Shown: piece by piece, positions 54,605 through 62,945 of the stretch
Numbering within the stretch: position 1 is the first letter of the stretch
Layout: each line of letters opens with the position of its first letter
Notes under the pieces: generated by a model
Database searches by the model: none
What the model was told of the DNA's origin: nothing
What the model saw: only the letters and a program-made list of their open reading frames with translations
Program-made: the position numbers and the translations under genes
Assembly: GCF_900107685.1 (NCBI RefSeq)
Contig: NZ_FNRQ01000004.1
Location: 248,001-312,000, forward strand
Reading direction: 5' to 3'
Length of the DNA stretch: 64,000 bases
Source of the DNA: Paraburkholderia sartisoli
Lineage (GTDB): Bacteria > Pseudomonadota > Gammaproteobacteria > Burkholderiales > Burkholderiaceae

Positions 54605-54922
54605 GTGAGTCGCAAAAGTGATCGCCGTCTGGAAACGATCACTATACCGCGATCAATACCTGACACCGGCCTGACCATGACATCAGGAACCAGCCCGACC
54701 GTTCTAAACCGGGGCAACCGCGTGATGCCCACGCTGGCCCGCGAAACTTGAGTAACATAGCCACGCATGCCGTCACTCCATCCGCCATGACAGTTGGGCG
54801 GCTCGCCGAACCCAACCGCACCTGTCGTATTCAACGGCCGGCTGCAGGCTGCTGTCGGCCGGTTTCCTGAAACCACGTTAAGCATCCCGTGCCCTCCTGG
54901 GGTATCGGACACCTGAATCCAT
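54605..54922. other. Divergent region between LysR and FAD oxidoreductase genes
   Basis: No gene is seen in 318 bases. It must hold the LysR promoter and that of the FAD oxidoreductase. A GC-rich near-repeat CGGCCG occurs at 54835-54840 and 54856-54861. No clear T-N11-A box or sigma-70 pair was recognised. Confidence 0.45.
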
Positions 54923-56200
54923 ATGCAGAGTTTCTACGAAGCAACCGTCACGCGTCCCGAGCATGCGCGGCTCACCGGCCGGCGGAGCGCTCAGGTGTGT
55001 ATCGTCGGCGGCGGGCTGGCGGGGCTTTCGACGGCGCTCGGGCTCGTCGAGCGCGGCGTTCGTGACGTCGTCGTGCTCGAAGCGAAGCAGATGGGCTTCG
55101 GCGCGTCGGGCCGCAACGGCGGTTTCGTGTTCGGCGGCTACAGCCTCGATTGCGCGGACCTGCTGAAGGCGCTCGGTCCCCAACGCGCGCGCGAACTCTA
55201 TGCGCTCACCACCGACGCCGTCGACCTGATGCGCGTACGCATCCAGCGTTATCACATCGACTGCGACGCGACGCACGCCGGCGTGATTCTCGCGAACTGG
55301 TTCGATGAACCCGCGCGGCTCGAAACGCAGCGACGTCTGATGAAAGATTCGTTCGGCGTCGACTGGGTGCCGCTCACCAAAACGCAACTCGCCGAAAAAC
55401 TGAAATCGCGGCGCTATCACGGCGGCCTGCTCGAACCCAACGCGTTCCACTTTCATCCGCTGAAATACGTACACGGCGTGGCGCGCGCCGCGGTTTCAGC
55501 CGGTGCGGATCTTTACGAACACTCGCCGGTCGTGAGCCTCGTGCGTCAGGGAAACGGCTTTCTCGTCACAACCGCCGAAGGCGCGATCGACGCCCGGCAC
55601 GTCGTGATGGCAGGCGGCGGCTATGCACGCAACGTGTATCGCCGGGTCGAGCGCGCGGTGTTACCGGTGGCGACCTACGTGATGGCGACCGAGCCGCTCG
55701 GCGCCCGCCTGAAAGACGCGATCGACTGTGCGTCGGCGGTATACGACACGCGCTTCGCGTTCGACTATTACCGTCCGCTGGCCGACACGCGGATTCTGTG
55801 GGGCGGGCGCATCTCGATACGCGATCGCGAGCCGGAGGCTATCGCGCGCCTGCTGCGCCGCGATCTGCTAAAGGTGTATCCGCAACTACACGACGTGCGC
55901 ATCGACTACGCATGGGGCGGCTTGATGAGCTACGCGCGGCACAAGATGCCGCAGATCGGCCAGAGCGCCGACGGCGTCTGGTATGCAGTCGGCTTCGGCG
56001 GACATGGCATGGCGCCCACCACGGTTTCGGGCGAACTGCTCGCGGCGGCGATCGCGGGCGAGCGCCCGGTTCCCGAAGCATTCGGCCATTTCGGCCTGAC
56101 ACGCACGTTCGGCGCGCTCGGCCTGGCCGCGGCACAACTCACGTACACGACGATGCAAACGCGCGACGCACTCGCCGCACGCCACCGGCGGGCACGCTAG
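54923..56200 (+). CDS. FAD-dependent amine/amino-acid oxidoreductase, PuuB/OrdL-like
   Basis: A 425-residue flavoprotein of the DAO family. The FAD-binding motif is VCIVGGGLAGLSTALGLVERG (about 28-48), followed by EAKQMGFGASGRNGGFVFGG, the pattern of gamma-glutamylputrescine oxidases and related enzymes. The C-terminal part has YAVGFGGHGMAPTTVSGELL, the second FAD contact. It oxidises the C-N bond of an amine or N-substituted amino acid. No polyamine genes lie nearby, so the substrate is open. The start has no strong ribosome binding site. A TetR gene follows after 110 bases. Confidence 0.88.
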   Translation: MQSFYEATVTRPEHARLTGRRSAQVCIVGGGLAGLSTALGLVERGVRDVVVLEAKQMGFGASGRNGGFVFGGYSLDCADLLKALGPQRARELYALTTDAVDLMRVRIQRYHIDCDATHAGVILANWFDEPARLETQRRLMKDSFGVDWVPLTKTQLAEKLKSRRYHGGLLEPNAFHFHPLKYVHGVARAAVSAGADLYEHSPVVSLVRQGNGFLVTTAEGAIDARHVVMAGGGYARNVYRRVERAVLPVATYVMATEPLGARLKDAIDCASAVYDTRFAFDYYRPLADTRILWGGRISIRDREPEAIARLLRRDLLKVYPQLHDVRIDYAWGGLMSYARHKMPQIGQSADGVWYAVGFGGHGMAPTTVSGELLAAAIAGERPVPEAFGHFGLTRTFGALGLAAAQLTYTTMQTRDALAARHRRAR

Positions 56201-56310
56201 CAACACGCGCCCGCAACGTGCGAAAGGCGCGCCGAAACATGCCGCAAACCCGCGCCGGACGGGGCTTTTCGGCGTGCTAGAATGCGCCGTCATCGCCGCT
56301 GAAATGCAAA

Positions 56311-56991
56311 ATGAAAAAGGGAATCAAGGCAGCCGGGCCCGACCATACCGGCATCCCGTCTGAAGCCCGGCGCAAGTACGATCCCGAACAGACCAGACGG
56401 AACATCCTCGACGTCGCGACCGAGGAATTCTCCGCGATGGGCCTCACCGGCGCACGGGTCGACGCGATCGCCGAACGCACGAACACCACGAAGCGCATGC
56501 TGTACTACTACTTCGGCAGCAAGGAAGGGTTGTACGAGGCCGTGCTCGACAAGGTGTACGGCGACATCCGCACGCACGAGCAGGATCTGAACATCGGCGA
56601 ACTGGATGCGCGCAGCGGCCTGCATACGCTCGTCGAATTCACGTTCGACTATCACGACAAAAACCGTGACTTCGTTCGTCTCATCAACATCGAGAACATC
56701 CACGACGCGAAATACATCGAGCAGCTGAAGACGTTCAAGCAGCGCAACGCGAGCGTGCTGCGAACGATCGAGGACCTCCTCGCGCGTGGCGTGGCCGCCG
56801 GCCAGTTCCGCGACGACATCGACGCGTTCGATCTGTATCTGATGATCAGTTCGCTGTGCTTTCATCGCGTCGCGAACCGTCATACGTTCGGGGCGGCGTT
56901 CGGGCGCGATCCCTCGCATCCGCGCCTGCGGGCGCGCCATCGCGCGATGGTGGTCGACGCGGTGCTGCGTTTCGTCAAGCGCGAGGACTGA
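56311..56991 (+). CDS. TetR-family transcriptional regulator
   Basis: A 226-residue regulator. The N-terminal domain (about 28-75) has RNILDVATEEFSAMGLTGAR and VDAIAERTNTTKRMLYYYFG, the TetR helix-turn-helix. The C-terminal domain (TetR_C of the AcrR/nemR-like kind) contains FTFDYHDKNRDFVRLINIEN. Neighbours on the same strand are the FAD oxidoreductase and lipase, and the quinate/shikimate genes lie beyond; its target could be any of these. Related TetR proteins often occur beside aromatic-pathway genes, which makes the quiC region a reasonable guess only. Confidence 0.87.
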   Translation: MKKGIKAAGPDHTGIPSEARRKYDPEQTRRNILDVATEEFSAMGLTGARVDAIAERTNTTKRMLYYYFGSKEGLYEAVLDKVYGDIRTHEQDLNIGELDARSGLHTLVEFTFDYHDKNRDFVRLINIENIHDAKYIEQLKTFKQRNASVLRTIEDLLARGVAAGQFRDDIDAFDLYLMISSLCFHRVANRHTFGAAFGRDPSHPRLRARHRAMVVDAVLRFVKRED

Positions 56992-57216
56992 CGGGCCGCG
57001 CAGACGTTGAGGGCCCCTGCCCGGCTTCGCCTGATATAACCCGTTTCGCAATAGTTCACACCATTGCGAAAAAATCTGTCAAATACTTTGCGATCCTGAT
57101 AATCATCAAAGACTCACCGTATCGGCTTTGACGGCACTTCGGTGCGCGCGGGACAGTGTTGAACGCTGTACCCGTCACCGCAGTCCTTTCAAACCCACTA
57201 CAACGAGAATCCGAAG

Positions 57217-58458
57217 ATGCCGAGTACCCGACATGCCGCCACGTCATCCGCTCAATCTGCTCCTCACGCAACCGCTCACGCGCACAAAAACCCGCCCGCG
57301 CACAACCGTTATCCGACCGTGCTCGTTCACGGCATGGCCGGCTGGGGGCGTGACGAAATCTTCGGGCAGCTTTTCCGTTATTGGGGCGGCGCCAAAGGCG
57401 ACATCCAGGAATACCTGAACAGCAAGGGTTACGAAACGTTCACTGCATCGATGGGACCGCTGTCGAGCAACTGGGACCGGGCTTGCGAGCTGTATTGCTT
57501 CATCAAGGGCGGAGTCGTCGATTACGGCGCGGTTCACTCGGCGCGTTACGGCCATCAACGTTACGGGCGCAGCTATCCAGGCGTGTTCCCGCAATGGAGC
57601 GAAGCGCACAAGGTACACATGATCGGCCACAGCATGGGCGGCCCGACAGGACGCACGCTGATCCAGCTGCTCGAACACGGTGACCCCGACGAGGTGGCAT
57701 TCAATCCGGGCCCGCGCGAGGCGCCTACCTCGGATCTGTTCAAGGGCGGCAAACAGTGGGTGCATAGCTTCACGTCCGTGGCAGGCGTGCAGAACGGCGC
57801 GCTCACGGCGGATGACTACCTCAACTTTCCGACGTTTCTCAGGGATATTTTCTATAGCGTGGCGGCGCTCGCGGGCGTGGCCGGCAAGGAACCGCTCTAC
57901 GACTTCAACCTGCAGCATTGGGGCCTGGAGCGCGAGGAAGGCGAAGGCCACGAGGAATACATCCGGCGCGTGTTCGAAAGCCACATCTGGAAAACCAATG
58001 ACGGCTGCATCTACGACCTGTCCACCGTCGCCGCGCATTTCCAGAACACATGGGCGCTGACGTCGGAGAACGTGTACTACGCGTCGTATGCGATCGACGG
58101 CACGTTCCCTGGCCCGCAAGGCATTCGCGTGCCGACACCCAACATGAATCCGCTGCTGAAACCCACGGGCTCGGCAGTGGGCCTGAACAAGAAAGACCTC
58201 GGCGGCGGCTATGCGGCCTGGCGCCCCAACGACGGCCTCGTGAGTGTGCCTTCAGCGCAGTTTCCGCTCGGTCACGCGCATGCGTTCGTCGAACCGGGCA
58301 AGCCGTTCGAGCCGGAAAAGGGCGTCTGGTATGTGCATCCCACCCTGATGGGCAAGGACCACTTCAATATCGTGATGCCGCTGCACGAAGTCACGATCGA
58401 CGAACTGAACGCGTTTTACGAGGACATCGCGCGTTACAACCACGCGTTGCCCGCATGA
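57217..58458 (+). CDS. Triacylglycerol lipase, family I.5-like (zinc-site type)
   Basis: A 413-residue alpha/beta hydrolase. The triad is S139 (GHSMGG), D339 (PNDGLVS) and H382 (KDHFNI). SNWDRACELY and VDYGAVHSARYGHQRYGRSY match Geobacillus/Staphylococcus lipases of family I.5: D87, H107 and H113 have exactly the spacing of the zinc ligands D61, H81 and H87. The fourth ligand, Asp in LDQWGL, appears as Gln-His here (NLQHWGL; Q233), so zinc binding may be altered. The first 30 residues are Ala/His/Pro-rich and do not look like a Sec signal. It converges on the shikimate dehydrogenase gene with a 6-base gap. Confidence 0.88.
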   Translation: MPSTRHAATSSAQSAPHATAHAHKNPPAHNRYPTVLVHGMAGWGRDEIFGQLFRYWGGAKGDIQEYLNSKGYETFTASMGPLSSNWDRACELYCFIKGGVVDYGAVHSARYGHQRYGRSYPGVFPQWSEAHKVHMIGHSMGGPTGRTLIQLLEHGDPDEVAFNPGPREAPTSDLFKGGKQWVHSFTSVAGVQNGALTADDYLNFPTFLRDIFYSVAALAGVAGKEPLYDFNLQHWGLEREEGEGHEEYIRRVFESHIWKTNDGCIYDLSTVAAHFQNTWALTSENVYYASYAIDGTFPGPQGIRVPTPNMNPLLKPTGSAVGLNKKDLGGGYAAWRPNDGLVSVPSAQFPLGHAHAFVEPGKPFEPEKGVWYVHPTLMGKDHFNIVMPLHEVTIDELNAFYEDIARYNHALPA

Positions 58459-58464
58459 CGCCGG

Positions 58465-59319
58465 TCATTTCAACAGCGATTCGAAGTGCGCGAACATGCG
58501 CCCCGCGTCGGGCTCGCGCCCGGTAAAGAGCCGGAACGCATCGACCGCCTGATAAACCGCCATGCCGCCGCCGCTCAGCGTGCGGCATCCGGCGGCCTCG
58601 GCGGCCTGCAACAGCGCCGTGCGGATCGGGAAATAGACGACGTCGGCGACCCACATGTCCGTGTGCAGCAGTTCCGCGGGCAGCGGCATGCCAGGTAGCT
58701 TCGCCATGCCGACCGGCGTTGCGTGAATCAGGCCAGTCGCGCCCGCCATGACCTCCGGCAGCGAGCCGCCGGATTTCACGCGGGCTGTGGGGAAGCGCGT
58801 TTGCAGGTCGTCGGCGAGCGCGGTGGCTCGCGCCGGTTCAACATCGAACACCGTGAACGCGCGCGCACCCATCGTCAGCGCGGCGTGTGCAACGGCCGCG
58901 CCTGCACCACCCGCGCCCAGTTGCACCACATCATCCAGCGACACATCCGGCAGACCGCGTTTGAACGCGCGCGCGAAGCCGGACCAGTCGGTGTTGTGCC
59001 CGATGCGCCGGCCGTCCTTCAGCAGCACGGTGTTCACCGCGCCGAGCGCACGTGCGTCGTCGGACAGTTCGTCGAGTAGCGCAATGACCTGCTGCTTGCA
59101 CGGGTACGTGATGTTCAGCCCGTTGTAACCCATCCGCTCGGCGGCGACGAGCAGGTCCGGCAGCGCGGACACGTCGAGCTTCAACGCCGCCAGATCGATG
59201 CGGCGATAAACGTAGTTCAGGCCAAGCTGGCGCGCCTCCTGCTCATGCATCGCCGGGCTCAGCGAACCGTCAATGCCTGAACCGATCAGGCCCACGAGAT
59301 ACGATGTCTGCTCCTTCAT
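58465..59319 (-). CDS. Quinate/shikimate 5-dehydrogenase, AroE family
   Basis: A 284-residue dehydrogenase. The substrate motif is GSGIDGSLSPAMHEQEA (SLSP), with the catalytic Lys in NITYPCKQQV and Asp in GHNTDWSGFARAF, and the nucleotide loop GAGGAGAAVAHAAL. The NAD-type end of strand 2 (FDVEPARATALADDL, Asp after the strand) suggests NAD and a catabolic role as in quinate/shikimate users. The start is ATG 59319 because AGGAG lies 5 bases before it; GTG 59325 overlaps that site. It is divergent from a 3-dehydroshikimate dehydratase gene, so the pair turns shikimate or quinate-derived dehydroshikimate into protocatechuate. Confidence 0.88.
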   Translation of the reverse strand: MKEQTSYLVGLIGSGIDGSLSPAMHEQEARQLGLNYVYRRIDLAALKLDVSALPDLLVAAERMGYNGLNITYPCKQQVIALLDELSDDARALGAVNTVLLKDGRRIGHNTDWSGFARAFKRGLPDVSLDDVVQLGAGGAGAAVAHAALTMGARAFTVFDVEPARATALADDLQTRFPTARVKSGGSLPEVMAGATGLIHATPVGMAKLPGMPLPAELLHTDMWVADVVYFPIRTALLQAAEAAGCRTLSGGGMAVYQAVDAFRLFTGREPDAGRMFAHFESLLK

Positions 59320-59418
59320 TTCCACTCCTGCCTTCGTCCGGGCCCGGTGGGCCGGTGTTGCGTGCGTGCAGCGCGCCTGTCACGGTCGCCGGCGTACACG
59401 CGGGGTTTTATGAAAAAT

Positions 59419-59447
59419 TTGTACGATCTAGTTAGTTTGTTTATAGT
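59419..59447 (+). promoter_or_regulatory. Candidate sigma-70 promoter of quiC
   Basis: TTGTAC (59419-59424) is followed after 17 bases by TATAGT (59442-59447), a 5/6 match to the -10 consensus, in an AT-rich island within GC-rich DNA. The spacer holds CTAGTTAGTTTGTTTA-like short direct repeats that could bind a regulator. The leader to the quiC ATG would be about 145 bases. Confidence 0.6.
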
Positions 59448-59600
59448 GTAGCGCAAGTTATCCGGCCGGTGTGCATCGCCGTATTCTGCAAACATGTAGT
59501 TGACGGGTACGCCCCGGTGTCATGACACTGCGATCTGCTGAGCGCGCCGTCATGCCGTCCGCACGTTCCGTTTTTAGCCTCAGTCAGGCAGGAGTCGTCC

Positions 59601-61496
59601 ATGAAGCGTTCGATCGCCACCGTGTCCATCAGCGGGACGCTTGTCGAGAAACTGACGGCCATCCAGGCGGCTGGTTTCGACGGCATCGAGATCTTCGAAA
59701 ACGATCTGCTGTACTTCGACGGCTCGCCCGCCGACGTGCGGCGCATCGCCGCCGACCTGGGTCTGGAAATCGTGCTGTTCCAGCCGTTTCGCGATTTCGA
59801 GGGGGTGAGCACCGGGCGTCTCGCGCGCAATCTCGACCGCGCGAAACGTAAGTTCGATCTGATGCATGAACTGGGTACGGACCGCATTCTCGTGTGCAGC
59901 AACGTGTCGCCGGATACGATCGGCGACGACGCCCTGATCGTCGACCAGCTCGGCGCGCTCGCGCGCGCGGCGCAGGAAGCCGGCGTGATCGCGGGTTACG
60001 AAGCGCTCGCGTGGGGACGGCACGTGAATTCGTACCGCCACGCGTGGCGGCTCGTCGACGCGGTCGATCATCCGAATCTCGGGCTCGTGCTCGACAGCTT
60101 CCACACGCTGTCGATCAACGATCCGGTCGACGAAATCGCGGCCATTCCGGGCGAACGCATCGCGTTCGTGCAGATCGCGGACGCGCCGAAGCTCGCGATG
60201 GACGTGCTCGAATGGAGCCGTCACTACCGCTGCTTTCCGGGCCAGGGCGATTTCGATCTGGCCAGCTTCACGGCGCGCGTGATCGAGACCGGCTACGCCG
60301 GCCCGCTGTCGCTCGAAATCTTCAACGATGGTTTTCGCGCGGCCCCGACGGCGATCACCGCCGTCGACGGCTACCGCTCGCTGCTCTTCCTCGAGGAAGA
60401 AACGCGCGCGTCGCTCGCGCGCGAGGGCAAGCCGGCCGAAAAGACCGGACATCTGTACGAATCGCCGTCGGCGCCCGTTCACGTCGGCTTCCAGTTCCTC
60501 GAATTCGCCGTCGACGACACCGCGCGCAATCAGCTCATCGACTGGCTGACGCGGCTGCGTTTCCGGCGCACCGGACAGCATCGCTCGAAGGACGTCGCGC
60601 TGTACCAGCACGGCGCCGCGTCGATCGTGCTGAACGCCGAGGCCGATTCGTTCGCGAGCGCGTTTTTCATGCAGCACGGGCTTTCGCTGTGCGCGTCGGC
60701 GTTTCGCGTCGACGATGCGAAGCTCGCGTTCCAGCGCGCCGCCGGCTTCCGGTACGCGCCGTTTTCCGGTCGCGTCGGGCCGAACGAACGCGTGTTGCCG
60801 GCGGTGCAGGGGCCGGACGGCAGCCTCAACTATTTCGTCGACGAAACCCCCGACGAGCCGACGCTCTTCGAAGCCGATTTCGTGCTCACCGATGCAAACG
60901 GCCTCGACGAGGCCGGAACGCTGACGGGAATCGATCACGTGTGCCTGTCGCTGCCGGCCGATTCGCTGAACGCGTGGGTGCTGTTCTTCAAGACCGCGTT
61001 CGGCTTTCAGGCGGAAGCCGACTGGCTCGTTCCCGACCCGTATGGTCTCGTGCGCAGCCGTGCGGTGCGCAGTCGCGACGGCTCGGTGCGCATCGCGCTC
61101 AATGCCTCGGTGGACCGGCACACGGCGGTCTCCGAATCGCTGTCGATGTATCGCGGATCGGGCCTGAACCACGTCGCGTTCGGCACCGCCGATATCTTCA
61201 GCGCCCTCCCCGAATTCATCGCGAACGGCCTGCCGCTGCTGCGCATTCCGCGCAACTATTACGACGACCTTGCCGCGCGTTACGGCCTCGCCGACGATCT
61301 GCTCGACGCGTTACGCGCGCACAACATCCTGTATGACCGCGACGAGCGCGGCGGCGAATTCTTCCACGCGTACACGGAACAGCTCGACCACCGGTTCTTC
61401 CTCGAAATCGTCGAGCGGCGTGGCGGTTACGACGGCTACGGCGCGGCGAATGCGGCCGTCAGGCTCGCCGCGCAGGCGCAGCAGAAGAAAAAATAG
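59601..61496 (+). CDS. quiC1: 3-Dehydroshikimate dehydratase fused to an HPPD-like domain
   Basis: A 631-residue bipartite protein. Residues 1 to about 280 are a sugar-phosphate isomerase-like TIM barrel with metal-ligand motifs YEALAWGRHVNSYRHAWRLV, LVLDSFHTL, FVQIADAPK and LSLEIFNDGFR. Residues about 290-625 form a 4-hydroxyphenylpyruvate dioxygenase-like VOC region (SAPVHVGFQFLEFAVDD; IDHVCLSLPADSLNAW; FFLEIVERRGGYDGYG). This two-part build is known for bacterial QuiC1, which converts 3-dehydroshikimate to protocatechuate. The VOC part is thought to help structure or metal binding rather than dioxygenation. Divergent from the quinate/shikimate dehydrogenase gene. Confidence 0.92.
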   Translation: MKRSIATVSISGTLVEKLTAIQAAGFDGIEIFENDLLYFDGSPADVRRIAADLGLEIVLFQPFRDFEGVSTGRLARNLDRAKRKFDLMHELGTDRILVCSNVSPDTIGDDALIVDQLGALARAAQEAGVIAGYEALAWGRHVNSYRHAWRLVDAVDHPNLGLVLDSFHTLSINDPVDEIAAIPGERIAFVQIADAPKLAMDVLEWSRHYRCFPGQGDFDLASFTARVIETGYAGPLSLEIFNDGFRAAPTAITAVDGYRSLLFLEEETRASLAREGKPAEKTGHLYESPSAPVHVGFQFLEFAVDDTARNQLIDWLTRLRFRRTGQHRSKDVALYQHGAASIVLNAEADSFASAFFMQHGLSLCASAFRVDDAKLAFQRAAGFRYAPFSGRVGPNERVLPAVQGPDGSLNYFVDETPDEPTLFEADFVLTDANGLDEAGTLTGIDHVCLSLPADSLNAWVLFFKTAFGFQAEADWLVPDPYGLVRSRAVRSRDGSVRIALNASVDRHTAVSESLSMYRGSGLNHVAFGTADIFSALPEFIANGLPLLRIPRNYYDDLAARYGLADDLLDALRAHNILYDRDERGGEFFHAYTEQLDHRFFLEIVERRGGYDGYGAANAAVRLAAQAQQKKK

Positions 61497-61730
61497 AACG
61501 ACCGCGCCGGTACGCCCTGCTGCCCTCGCCGGAGGAACCGCTCAAGCCCCCGGCACGGCATCCTGACGTCCGCGTGCGCGGCCAGTTGGGGGCCGCCCAG
61601 GCCGGGCCCGATATAATGACGGTTAATCCGCACCCTCGCGCCTGCCCGTGTTCACGCTGAAATACGGCCTGACGGCGCCATCCTGGCGTCACGAACACGG
61701 CCCGCGCGGACTGAAATGGCCAGGAGCGTT

Positions 61731-62060
61731 ATGAAGAAAGTTGCCGCAACCCTGTCGATCCCTCTTTTTCTCGCTGCCTGCGCGCAGTTCCAGAACCCCG
61801 ATTCCGGCGAGCCGGTCGCCGATCGTCCGACACAACACTCCGTGAGCGACGTGGTCAGTTGCCTGACCGGACAAGCGCAGAAACACAACGCCCCGTTCAA
61901 GACGACGTCGATTCCGCAAGGCGAGATGCTCGACTTCGGCGATTCGAATATCGTGAAGGTGCGCACCGACAATGGCGCAACGCAATACCGCTTCTACGCG
62001 GGCACGCGCCACGTGGACAACCTGTGGCTCGAAAGCGCCAGCAAGACCTGCGCGCCCTGA
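61731..62060 (+). CDS. Small lipoprotein, unknown function
   Basis: A 109-residue protein with a lipoprotein signal (MKKVAATLSIPLFLAAC; lipidated Cys 17). The mature part has one more Cys pair (SCLTGQ near 44 and KTCAP at the end) that could form a disulfide. The start is the second ATG, because CCAGGAGCGTT directly precedes it. I recognise it only as a conserved-looking Burkholderia-type lipoprotein. It stands 234 bases after quiC and 187 before the next small gene. Confidence 0.8.
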   Translation: MKKVAATLSIPLFLAACAQFQNPDSGEPVADRPTQHSVSDVVSCLTGQAQKHNAPFKTTSIPQGEMLDFGDSNIVKVRTDNGATQYRFYAGTRHVDNLWLESASKTCAP

Positions 62061-62247
62061 TTCGCCGGATATCGCACACCTGCGTCCCATGCGTAGCGAC
62101 GGGTGCCGGCAGCGCGACCGGCGATTCCGCGTAAGCACCGGTAATGCGGGCCGGTTCGCATCCCCGGACGCGGCGCGCGCCCTTAATAATCGTTTAAGAA
62201 TGGCTCCGTAGGATTCGCCGGACACCAACGTAGACAAGGTGCGCCCA

Positions 62248-62511
62248 ATGAACGAACAGAACACGAATCCCGGGATGGCCCCCGCCACCCCAAAGCGGCC
62301 GACGATATTGCGCCGGCTGCTGAGCCATCACGAACTCGCCACGTTGCTGCTCCTGCTGCACGCGCCGGTCGATGCAATGGCCAAACCCGAAATTCCCGGA
62401 TTGCAGGAAGCCGGCCTCGTCGAGCAGGTCGCGTCGGCGGACGCAAGTGCGCCGCGTTTCCGTTTGACGCCGGAAGGCAACGCGATCCTGCGAGGTCTGG
62501 GTGTTAAATAA
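62248..62511 (+). CDS. Small protein with winged-helix-like features, unknown function
   Basis: An 87-residue soluble protein. The middle and end (LLSHHELATLLLLLHAPVDA, IPGLQEAGLVEQV, FRLTPEGNAILRGLGV) resemble the wing and recognition region of MarR-like helix-turn-helix proteins, where LTPEGNAIL is a frequent ending. It is too short for a full MarR domain, so DNA binding is a guess. AAGGTGCG precedes the ATG. Function unknown. Confidence 0.65.
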   Translation: MNEQNTNPGMAPATPKRPTILRRLLSHHELATLLLLLHAPVDAMAKPEIPGLQEAGLVEQVASADASAPRFRLTPEGNAILRGLGVK

Positions 62512-62598
62512 GCACCTAAACATAAGCACAGGCAGGTAGCCGGACCGGTTTCAAACGCCGATGGTCTACGTCGGCGCTGTCAGGTGTGGGCATGGCCG

Positions 62599-62934
62599 TC
62601 AGGCCTGCCACACCGCGTACCCTGCCTCACGCAGTCCGATTCCAAGCTCCACTTCCATGTCGGCCGCTCCGTCGTACGGCATCGGGTTGTACACCTCATA
62701 CAGATGCGGCAGCAGCCGCAAGCCATAGTCGCGCACGTAGCGGTTCGACTGGATGCCGGCCTTGTGCCGGTCGAAGCGCAAGTCCGGGTCGAGCCCGGTC
62801 ATCCCGACATAGACACACGGTTTATCAAAGCGGTAATCCGGATTCGCGCGACGAAAACGCGCTTCGTTCCACACGGTCTCGTCGAGTTCGACGACGTACA
62901 CGTAGTAGTGGTAAGTCTTCTTCAGACGCGCCAT
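62599..62934 (-). CDS. GIY-YIG-like nuclease-fold protein
   Basis: A 111-residue protein. It begins with the two-strand GIY-YIG pattern (YHYYVYVVELD … PCVYVGMTG), followed by an Arg and His at the usual spacing (DLRFDRHKAG) and a helix with a likely metal Glu (ADMEVELGIGLREAGY). These fit a small GIY-YIG endonuclease-type domain, although the first motif is VYV rather than GIY. No partner domain is attached. Its gene lies 11 bases after the PAS-AraC regulator stop on the same strand and may be cotranscribed with it. Confidence 0.65.
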   Translation of the reverse strand: MARLKKTYHYYVYVVELDETVWNEARFRRANPDYRFDKPCVYVGMTGLDPDLRFDRHKAGIQSNRYVRDYGLRLLPHLYEVYNPMPYDGAADMEVELGIGLREAGYAVWQA

Positions 62935-62945
62935 GTGCCCCTGCT

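Noticed and set aside
54835..54861. CGGCCG repeats as an operator or terminator before the FAD oxidoreductase gene
   Set aside because: Short GC palindromes are frequent by chance here and the flanks do not pair well.
62583..62614. GGTGTGG … CCACACC stem with inner GGCC/GGCC as a terminator
   Set aside because: It overlaps the end of the GIY-YIG-like gene, has mismatched inner bases and no T run, so the case is too weak to list.
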